NCBI GenBank assembly: GCA_905200565.1
Contig: CAJKKX010000047.1
Coordinates: forward strand, 1 to 9,893
DNA length: 9,893 nt
Source: an uncultured Lachnospiraceae bacterium
GTDB taxonomy: Bacteria; Bacillota_A; Clostridia; Lachnospirales; Lachnospiraceae
Direction: 5' to 3'
The translations under genes were made by a program, and so were the position numbers. Each line of letters begins with the position of its first letter. Positions within the stretch are counted from its first letter, which is position 1. Below the pieces are notes generated by a model. It worked only from the letters and a program-made list of their open reading frames with translations, did no database searches and was not told the DNA's origin. Shown in pieces: positions 1 through 5,301 of the stretch.

Positions 1-744
1 CCTCATCTGCAAAACGAGGGGCGGTTCTCCGTCATACCGGAAGACAGTTCGTTCTATCTTGCAAGGGACATTAAAAAGATCGGCCAGGCGGAGATGAACA
101 AAACCATGTTCACCCGGATGGTCGGGGTTATATTTTCTCACGGCAGCTGTTATGCCGTTTACAATACACGCGCAGCCGCAATGAAATGGAGCGGTATGGG
201 GGAATTTAAGGCGCTCCACAATCTCATCGAAGTCGGGCGCCTGAATGCCGGCACGGACCGGATCGATTCAGCGGTGCTTTTTGGTGAGTCTGGGGAGATT
301 GCCCTGAAGACATTGCTGGAGTCGGACAAAAGCCGGAGGCTTGAGTTTCGGTTTGATTCCATTTACCACCATATTTATTTCATGCCTATGGACATGTGCG
401 GCGTGCGCCAGCTTTTTCTGCTGTCTGTCCCAGACTGGAAAGAGAAGCTGCTTGATTTATTATTCGAGCCTGAAGTCAGGTCCTTTGACAAAGGGCTTTT
501 TGAATACGACGCCTGTGTGGACGGCGTATATATTTTATCGCATCTGGATGGCGACATTGCAAGACTCATTCGCTTTAAGGAAGGGATCCGGAATCAAACG
601 GGAAGGTTTGAAATCCTATGCTTTCCCCACCAGACGCATTTTCTACAGGAATACATGGGCGGGCTTGTGGGCATTAAGACCATCGGCATGGATGCGGTGG
701 AGGCAGAGCTTTGCCCGGAAAGGAGGAACCTGTTTGGCGGATAA
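1..744 (+). CDS. Unrecognised protein upstream of the coupling protein, 5' end cut off by window
   Basis: The frame is open from base 1 to the TAA at 742-744, so at least 247 residues are coded here and the true start is probably outside the window. An ATG at 94 exists but has no good ribosome binding site, and the reading frame upstream of it looks equally coding, so I treat the gene as partial. I do not recognise the family. The product appears soluble: there is no signal peptide or long hydrophobic segment in the visible part, and it mixes charged and aromatic stretches (for example the segment coded near 361-400, rich in Tyr, His and Met). The stop codon lies 11 bases inside the next gene, so the two are probably translationally coupled, which suggests a role in conjugation beside the VirD4-like protein. 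No function is assigned. Confidence 0.75.
   Translation, partial: PHLQNEGRFSVIPEDSSFYLARDIKKIGQAEMNKTMFTRMVGVIFSHGSCYAVYNTRAAAMKWSGMGEFKALHNLIEVGRLNAGTDRIDSAVLFGESGEIALKTLLESDKSRRLEFRFDSIYHHIYFMPMDMCGVRQLFLLSVPDWKEKLLDLLFEPEVRSFDKGLFEYDACVDGVYILSHLDGDIARLIRFKEGIRNQTGRFEILCFPHQTHFLQEYMGGLVGIKTIGMDAVEAELCPERRNLFGG
721..726 (+). promoter_or_regulatory. Ribosome binding site for the TTG start of the coupling protein
   Basis: A perfect AGGAGG lies 7 bases before TTG at 734-736, inside the last codons of the upstream gene. It decides the start: the first in-frame ATG downstream (near 812) would remove the first transmembrane helix. Confidence 0.8.
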
Positions 745-1855
745 GAAAAGAAAGGCGGCCATTATCGCTGCTGTCATACTGGGATGCGCAGCGCTGTTGT
801 ATCTGGGCGGAATGCTTGGCCAGCTGCTTGAAAATTACGCGGCATGGATGGCGACGGACGGGTTTGGCGGTCAGACGGAAATGGAACCGGTAGACTGGAA
901 CCCGTTCATGTGTATCCCGAAGGCGTTTACCATAAGCGGACTCAAGGGAATGCTTGGTATCCTGCTGTTGGGAGGTGCGGTTGTCCTGTATGTGAGGCTG
1001 CACGATAAGTTTGACGGAAAGACCTATGACCCAAGAGGCTTCAAAACCAGCAAAAACGGCGCTTACGGCACGGCTTCCTGGATGGAAGAAAAAGAGATGA
1101 AAGAGGTGCTGGAGGTGGCAGCGCCGGCGAAGGCAGAAGGCGTGATTCTGGGTGAGTATAAGGGCAGTGCAGTCTGTATGCCAAAAGATACCAGACTCAA
1201 TCGTCACATTGCCATTTTTGGGGCATCCGGTACCATGAAGTCCAGAGCCATTATCCGAAACGCACTGTTTCAGGCTCTGAAGCGTCAGGAATCGGTAGTG
1301 GTCACAGATCCCAAAGGGGAACTCTATGCGGATACCGCTGAGCTTTACCGACAGAATGGGTATGAGGTCAAGGTGTTCAACCTGGTAAACCCTGAGCATG
1401 GAGACTCGTGGAACTGCATGTCAGACTTGAATGGGGATACACTGATGGCGCAGGTGCTGACCAATGTTATTATCGGCAACACCAGCTCCGGCAAAGGGGA
1501 TCATTTCTGGGATAACGGCGAAGGAAATTTGCTGAAAGCTTTGATTCTGTTAATTGACCAGGACCGGAGCCGCAGTCCGGATATGAAAAATCTTCCGGCA
1601 GTGTACCAGATGCTGACGCAGAACAGTGAACGCCAGCTGACGGCCCTGTTTGACAAGCTGCCGCTTGACCATCCGGCACGGGCACCATTTAATCTGTTTT
1701 CCCAGTCCAGTGATACGGTTCGTTCCGGTATCATACTGGGGCTTGGAACCCGTCTGCAGGTGCTGCAGAACGATGCGGTCCGGAAAATCACCAGCCGCTC
1801 GGACATTGACCTATCAGCGCCGGGCGGCAGAAATGTGCATATTTTATTATCCTGA
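734..1855 (+). CDS. VirD4-like coupling protein, 5' fragment (membrane anchor and Walker A)
   Basis: This is the part translated as the sequence stands: 373 residues from TTG 734 to TGA 1853-1855. It has both membrane helices and the nucleotide-binding P-loop at 1220-1243 but lacks Walker B, so on its own it should not be an active ATPase. The last eight or so residues, coded after about 1831, are out of the family frame and therefore spurious. Confidence 0.75.
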   Translation: MADKKRKAAIIAAVILGCAALLYLGGMLGQLLENYAAWMATDGFGGQTEMEPVDWNPFMCIPKAFTISGLKGMLGILLLGGAVVLYVRLHDKFDGKTYDPRGFKTSKNGAYGTASWMEEKEMKEVLEVAAPAKAEGVILGEYKGSAVCMPKDTRLNRHIAIFGASGTMKSRAIIRNALFQALKRQESVVVTDPKGELYADTAELYRQNGYEVKVFNLVNPEHGDSWNCMSDLNGDTLMAQVLTNVIIGNTSSGKGDHFWDNGEGNLLKALILLIDQDRSRSPDMKNLPAVYQMLTQNSERQLTALFDKLPLDHPARAPFNLFSQSSDTVRSGIILGLGTRLQVLQNDAVRKITSRSDIDLSAPGGRNVHILLS

Positions 1856-1900
1856 GCGACCAGGATGCCACGATGGCATTCCTGTCATCGCTCTTTTTTT
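1854..1900 (+). terminator. Terminator-like hairpin with T7 tract inside the coupling protein gene
   Basis: GAGCGA (1854-1859) pairs with TCGCTC (1888-1893), CAGGA (1861-1865) with TCCTG (1880-1884), and TGCCA (1866-1870) with TGGCA (1874-1878), around a CGA loop. That is 16 pairs, broken only by a 1x3 internal loop and a one-base bulge. Seven T (1894-1900) follow the stem directly. It looks like an intrinsic terminator but lies in coding sequence, so whether it works is unknown; active translation would keep it unfolded. The T tract codes the conserved Leu-Phe-Phe-Ser part of the protein, so it may be a by-product of coding. Confidence 0.45.
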
Positions 1901-2610
1901 CATTCCTATTTATCAGACTGACCCGCTATGCGGACAGCTGCAGGGACGGCCGCTGCAATGTGCCCGTCAATCTCATCCTGGATGAGTTCAACAATGTAGG
2001 ACGCATCGGCGGTGCGGAAGACGGATCGGATTTTGCAAGGTCTTTAAGCGTCATCCGTTCGAGAGATATACGGGTCATGCTGGCAGTGCAGAGTCTTGGC
2101 CAGCTGCAGAACCGGTATCCTAATAACCTGTGGGCCGAAATCATCGGCAACTGTGATATCCAGCTGATGCTGGGCTGTACGGACGACGTGACCGCTAAAT
2201 ATTTCTCAGACCGCAGCGGGGACATGAGCATTGAAGTCAATTCTACTATGACGGTGAGGAAAACCATTGCAGTTGCACAGGTCATTCCGCAATACCGTCA
2301 GACTGAGGGACAGGGGCGCAGAAAGCTGCTGACTCCGGATGAGGTTTTAAGATTACCCAACGAGGAGATGCTCTGCATCATTCGCGGCTGCAATATACTC
2401 AGACTGAACAAGCTGGATTACACAAAGCACCCGATGTCGAAGCAGATGGTAAAGACGTCCGTGATGGAGTACCATCCGGTTGTCGCTGCACCAGTATATA
2501 CCATGCCGGTTTCAGATGAATCTGACAGGCAGGTGGAGCCGGAAAAAGAGAAGAAGCCGGCTCGAAGAAAAAGTTTATACAGTTCGGCCCAACCGCCGAC
2601 TGAATTTTAA
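1873..2610 (+). CDS. VirD4-like coupling protein, 3' fragment (Walker B and C-terminal part)
   Basis: This frame is open from 1810 to the TAA at 2608-2610, and family-like sequence begins at about 1828 (KCAYF, then SDQDATMAF). The first ATG is at 1873, but there is no convincing ribosome binding site before it, so independent translation is doubtful; it is best read as the continuation of the gene starting at 734. It carries the Walker B motif (LILDEF, Asp-Glu codons 1981-1986) and the strongly family-like stretch with SLGQLQNRYPN and QVIPQYRQTEGQGRRKLL. The last ~50 residues are a variable, Lys/Glu-rich tail that fits a cytoplasmic C-terminus. Confidence 0.7.
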   Translation: MAFLSSLFFSFLFIRLTRYADSCRDGRCNVPVNLILDEFNNVGRIGGAEDGSDFARSLSVIRSRDIRVMLAVQSLGQLQNRYPNNLWAEIIGNCDIQLMLGCTDDVTAKYFSDRSGDMSIEVNSTMTVRKTIAVAQVIPQYRQTEGQGRRKLLTPDEVLRLPNEEMLCIIRGCNILRLNKLDYTKHPMSKQMVKTSVMEYHPVVAAPVYTMPVSDESDRQVEPEKEKKPARRKSLYSSAQPPTEF

Positions 2611-2631
2611 TTCTGAATAGGAGGTTTTTTT

Positions 2632-3909
2632 ATGGCAACGAAGAAACAGGAAGTTCTTCCGGAGGAGCAGGTTTCGATGGAGGAAGCAGCTTCCCAGACC
2701 GAGATGAATCCGGAACTGGAGGAGATGGAACGGGAGGAAATGCATGATGCAATTGATGCAGAAGGCTCGCCTCCCCAGACTGAAACAGAAACGGCTGAAT
2801 CGGATGAGAATCCAGCAGATCTTCATGACGACGCAGAAGCCGAAGGGGCTTTGTCCCAGACTGAAGCACAGGAGCCGAAAAAAGCACGCGGGCGCAGGAA
2901 GACCGCGGAAAAACCATCTGAGTCTGACGCAGAAGCACATTCTGATGATAAGAATGCCGGCGACGGCGTCGAGGAGACGCCTAAGCCCCAAAAAAGGAGG
3001 GCTTCTGCCAGACCGAAACCGGTGGTGTCCATTGATGAGCGGCCGACCGTAGAAACTGAAGCGGACAAAGCGAAAAACGACCTGCTCGATTTGCTTGAGT
3101 CCCAGAAAACCGGCCGTATCCTGACCGGTACCATTCAGGGTGTGGAACGTCCGGCCGATAACCCCAGCCGTTCCCTTGCGGTCATTTATCACGGTGAGTT
3201 CAAGGTGATTATTCCTGCAGAGGAAGCCGTGGAGCCGCCCGATGATTACCGTGGCAGGCTTCCGGAGGATGTTTTGCATTATATGCTCACCAAGCGACTG
3301 GGCGCTGAAGTGGATTATATCGTCAAAGGCATTGATCCCAAATCCGGTCTGGCGGTTGCAAGCCGCCTTGAGGCGATGAAGGCGAAAAGGAAAGCCTATT
3401 ACCTCGGTACGGACAGGGATGGAAACAATCTGCTGTATTCCGATGTATGCGCAGAAGCCAGAATCGTATCGGTAATCCGGGCAGGCATCTTTGTGGACCT
3501 GTTCGGTCTGGAGATTTACATCCCGCTCAGGGAGCTGAGTTACCAGAGATGGATGGATGCGGCAGCCTATTTCCAGCCGGGGCAGCGTATTCTGGTAAAA
3601 ATCCTGGAGATTGACCGCAGCGACAGGAATCAGATCAAGGCAACGGCTTCGGTGAAGCAGGCAGGAGAAAATCCTTACGAGAAAGCTCTGCGCAGATACT
3701 CTGTCGGGAACCGCTATGTCGGTACCGTAAGTATGGTGGATACCAACGGCGTGTTTGTGGCGCTGGACGGAGGCATCGACTGTCTCTGCAGCTATCCGAA
3801 ACGCGGCAGACCGCCAAGGGGTTCCCGCGTCACCGTCCGTATTCTGGGAATCAACAACGATTCCAACCGGATATGGGGTGCGATTACCCACATTGCTGCG
3901 GCCAGGTAA
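2632..3909 (+). CDS. S1-domain RNA-binding protein with long charged N-terminal tail
   Basis: 425 residues, start ATG 2632 with AGGAGG at 2619-2624 seven bases upstream and 21 bases after the virD4 stop, so probably one operon. Residues 1-130 are low complexity: strongly acidic, with three QTE motifs, then two basic patches (about 83-96 and 121-135). The rest holds oligonucleotide-binding folds of the ribosomal protein S1 type: a degenerate one from about residue 161, a clearer one about 276-340 (RIVSVIRAGIFVDLFG, later DRNQIKATASVK), and another about 358-425 (VGNRYVGTVSMVDTNGVFV). S1 domains bind RNA or single-stranded nucleic acid. This product is not ribosomal protein S1 itself, since it has fewer and more divergent repeats and sits between conjugation genes. 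Its role in the element is unknown; RNA control of transfer genes or handling of transferred single-stranded DNA are both inferences. Confidence 0.8.
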   Translation: MATKKQEVLPEEQVSMEEAASQTEMNPELEEMEREEMHDAIDAEGSPPQTETETAESDENPADLHDDAEAEGALSQTEAQEPKKARGRRKTAEKPSESDAEAHSDDKNAGDGVEETPKPQKRRASARPKPVVSIDERPTVETEADKAKNDLLDLLESQKTGRILTGTIQGVERPADNPSRSLAVIYHGEFKVIIPAEEAVEPPDDYRGRLPEDVLHYMLTKRLGAEVDYIVKGIDPKSGLAVASRLEAMKAKRKAYYLGTDRDGNNLLYSDVCAEARIVSVIRAGIFVDLFGLEIYIPLRELSYQRWMDAAAYFQPGQRILVKILEIDRSDRNQIKATASVKQAGENPYEKALRRYSVGNRYVGTVSMVDTNGVFVALDGGIDCLCSYPKRGRPPRGSRVTVRILGINNDSNRIWGAITHIAAAR

Positions 3910-3918
3910 CTGGCTTTT
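3901..3918 (+). other. Small hairpin over the S1 gene stop codon, weak terminator candidate
   Basis: GCCAG (3901-3905) and CTGGC (3910-3914) can pair around the loop GTAA, a GNRA-type tetraloop, followed by TTTT. The stop codon TAA (3907-3909) is in the loop. The stem is only five pairs and the T run is short, so at best it is a weak attenuator or an RNA end-processing site between the S1 gene and the next one. Confidence 0.3.
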
Positions 3919-3930
3919 ATATTCTTGAGA

Positions 3931-3937
3931 AAGGAGA
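3931..3937 (+). promoter_or_regulatory. Ribosome binding site deciding the start of the small protein gene
   Basis: AAGGAGA lies 11 bases before ATG 3949. An in-frame TTG at 3925 is also possible but lies upstream of this site, so ATG 3949 is the better start. Confidence 0.6.
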
Positions 3938-3948
3938 TAAGCACTACT

Positions 3949-4362
3949 ATGACCCATTGTGATCTGAGTGCTGCCGAACAGCAGCATCGCAGGGATATTG
4001 CTGTGCATACCCGCAAAATGATTCTTACGCAGCTTAATGTCGAGGATGAAGACGACACTTCCCTTATGACAAACTACCATGGCTATTTTTTGCAGATTTC
4101 TTTTTCAGAGCTGCATCCGCTGATGGTTTTCTGCCTGGCGAAAGTGCTTGAAAGACCCAGCTCGGCAAGGCAGCGTCAGATGACCAATGAACTGAATCTG
4201 AGGAGCATTCTCGGAAGCCATGCCATCAACGACGAAGTTGGATGCTATTCCTACCGTGCAACGCACTGGTTAGATACCGAGATGAATCCGCAGCGTTTTT
4301 ACGAAATCCTCGATCGGTGTGTCGATGAAGCGGATCGCGGTTTTTATAAGCTTGCGGGATAA
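3949..4362 (+). CDS. Small soluble protein, possibly YbjN / type III chaperone-like fold
   Basis: 137 residues from ATG 3949 to TAA 4360-4362, 39 bases after the S1 gene. No signal peptide or membrane helix is visible. The C-terminal half has a short segment around NELNLRSILGSH, then a tyrosine-rich strand, then a helix containing YEILDRCVDEADRGFY. This order (helix, strands, final acidic helix ending in D/E-A-D) resembles the YbjN family, whose fold is that of type III secretion chaperones, but the likeness is by eye and weak. If correct, it could be a chaperone for a neighbouring or secreted protein of the element. Otherwise it is a hypothetical protein, with the operon position as the only clue to its job. 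Confidence 0.7.
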   Translation: MTHCDLSAAEQQHRRDIAVHTRKMILTQLNVEDEDDTSLMTNYHGYFLQISFSELHPLMVFCLAKVLERPSSARQRQMTNELNLRSILGSHAINDEVGCYSYRATHWLDTEMNPQRFYEILDRCVDEADRGFYKLAG

Positions 4363-4425
4363 GTGTTGTATTTCTCCAGACTGAATCGTGTAATGTAAGT
4401 AAAACGATGACTGGAGGAATGCATT
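4363..4425 (+). other. Gap between small protein and lipoprotein genes
   Basis: 63 bases without a gene. A possible -35 (TTGTAT, 4366-4371) and -10 (TAATGT, 4391-4396) are 19 bases apart, longer than ideal, so a promoter here is only a weak possibility. One copy of the nonamer CCAGACTGA lies at 4376-4384. Confidence 0.25.
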
Positions 4426-5220
4426 ATGAAAAGATTTAGTTTATTTATTTTGGTACTGGGGTTACTGCTTCTTAGCGCTTGTTCTGCACCAGATTCATCT
4501 GAAACCGGTTTGCCTTCCGGAAGTGACGGTGTCTTGGATCAGGAATTTGGTGACACAGCTCAGACTGGGCTGAAAAACATCCTGGAGAGTCAAGATCCGG
4601 CGAAGACCGGTACTGAAATATTAAATATATCAGACCGGGATGAAAATGGAGAAGGAAGCAAGCCTTCAGTATCATCCAAGGAACCTGGAGAAAGTGTCCC
4701 TGCGAAACAGCAGTCAGACGGCAGCCAGTCAGGGGCGAATTCTCAGGCACCGACCAATTCTTCAGAACCAAAGCAGAATGAATCTGCCGGACAGACAGAA
4801 GTACCAAAAAAACCTGCAGCAGAACCACCTGCGGCAGCACAGCAGCCATCACCGGAGCCCGCAGTTCCGGAAAAACCCGTTGAGCAGCCGCCCGAACCGG
4901 AAAAGCCGAAATCTATCTATGATTATGCATTTGACGCAAACGCCATCCGGTCAGAACTGATTGCCATTGGGCAGTCCATGGGGCTTACGCATATTACGGA
5001 GGATGATGGTATTCCCTGCACACCGGATACTTGTTCCTGGGCATCACCGGTAACAGCGTCTGAATCCTTTCAGGGTGATAACCTGAAACGGGCGCTTCAA
5101 AACTATGTAACTTCCATGCCATCTACAATTGCCTCTTATGGGGGAACGCAGATGACCAGCTTTACGATTTATGTGCAGGATAACGGCGGGGGAAGTTATA
5201 CGTTTTATTTCCTATACTAA
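4426..5220 (+). CDS. Lipoprotein with Pro/Glu-rich stalk and small C-terminal domain
   Basis: 264 residues, ATG 4426 with GGAGGA at 4413-4418. The N-terminus is a lipoprotein signal peptide: two basic residues, a Leu-rich core and the lipobox LSAC, with Cys19 as the expected lipidation site, so the protein should sit on the outer face of the membrane. Residues about 20-160 are a disordered linker rich in Ser, Gln, Pro, Glu and Ala, typical of a wall-spanning stalk. A compact domain follows (about 163-264), starting near SIYDYAFD and ending in alternating strand-like sequence at the very C-terminus. It contains Cys198 and Cys203 (CTPDTC), which could form a disulfide. I do not recognise this domain. 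The gene ends at a terminator and lies directly before the adhesin, so a part in surface contact during mating is plausible but inferred. Confidence 0.85.
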   Translation: MKRFSLFILVLGLLLLSACSAPDSSETGLPSGSDGVLDQEFGDTAQTGLKNILESQDPAKTGTEILNISDRDENGEGSKPSVSSKEPGESVPAKQQSDGSQSGANSQAPTNSSEPKQNESAGQTEVPKKPAAEPPAAAQQPSPEPAVPEKPVEQPPEPEKPKSIYDYAFDANAIRSELIAIGQSMGLTHITEDDGIPCTPDTCSWASPVTASESFQGDNLKRALQNYVTSMPSTIASYGGTQMTSFTIYVQDNGGGSYTFYFLY

Positions 5221-5241
5221 AACCAAATAGGTACAAATTAG

Positions 5242-5270
5242 GCTCTCTGTATTCGCAGGGAGCTTTTTTT
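5242..5270 (+). terminator. Intrinsic terminator between lipoprotein and adhesin genes
   Basis: GCTCTCTG (5242-5249) pairs with CAGGGAGC (5256-5263), eight pairs with one G-T wobble, around a six-base loop, followed by seven T (5264-5270). It starts 22 bases after the lipoprotein stop. Because the adhesin start codon is only 31 bases past the T tract, it may also limit read-through into the adhesin gene. Confidence 0.85.
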
Positions 5271-5283
5271 GTGCCAAAAAACG

Positions 5284-5292
5284 AAAGGAAGG
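5284..5292 (+). promoter_or_regulatory. Ribosome binding site deciding the adhesin start at 5302
   Basis: AAAGGAAGG ends 9 bases before ATG 5302. A longer frame opens at 5269, but that start lies within the terminator T tract, has no binding site, and would put a non-signal-like segment before the signal peptide, so 5302 is preferred. Confidence 0.8.
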
Positions 5293-5301
5293 TTTATTCA
5301 T

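Larger units (their letters stand above)
734..2610 (+). pseudogene. virD4: VirD4-like type IV secretion coupling protein, disrupted by a frameshift
   Basis: Type IV coupling proteins are membrane-bound ATPases that pass the relaxosome to the secretion channel during conjugation. With one base restored the gene would code about 625 residues, close to what I recall for the clostridial VirD4-like (CD1115-type) family. Two N-terminal membrane helices (about residues 7-30 and 70-88) are followed by a cytoplasmic ATPase with Walker A GASGTMKS (residues 163-170) and Walker B with LILDEF (Asp-Glu at about 417-418). The frame changes by -1 between the stop at 1807 of the second frame and the TGA at 1853-1855 of the first. 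Frame 2 gives LSAPG up to 1825 and frame 1 gives KCAYF from 1831; the family pattern as I recall it is PG, three residues, then CAYF, so a single base is most likely missing within 1820-1828. The gap could be a real mutation, a sequencing error or, less likely, recoding. Confidence 0.85.

Noticed and set aside
341..733. In-frame 5' extension of the coupling protein to ATG 341
   Set aside because: It overlaps almost 400 bases of a better coding frame, and the extra sequence is unlike the family; TTG 734 has a perfect ribosome binding site.
674..1399. Open frame of 241 codons on the - strand
   Set aside because: It covers the virD4 start and Walker A region; the protein reads as a shadow rich in His, Cys and Arg.
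1837..1855. Classical -1 programmed frameshift heptamer before the early stop
   Set aside because: No X XXY YYZ heptamer in the right frame was found, and the hairpin lies about 27 bases past the likely shift point, much further than the usual spacing of a stimulatory structure.
2575..4080. Long open frame of 501 codons on the - strand
   Set aside because: It lies opposite the S1 gene, which has a strong ribosome binding site and recognisable domains; the - strand product is Cys/His/Arg-rich with no family look and spans two + strand genes.
5269..5301. Adhesin start at 5269
   Set aside because: That start overlaps the terminator T tract and has no ribosome binding site; 5302 has both a site and a proper signal peptide.
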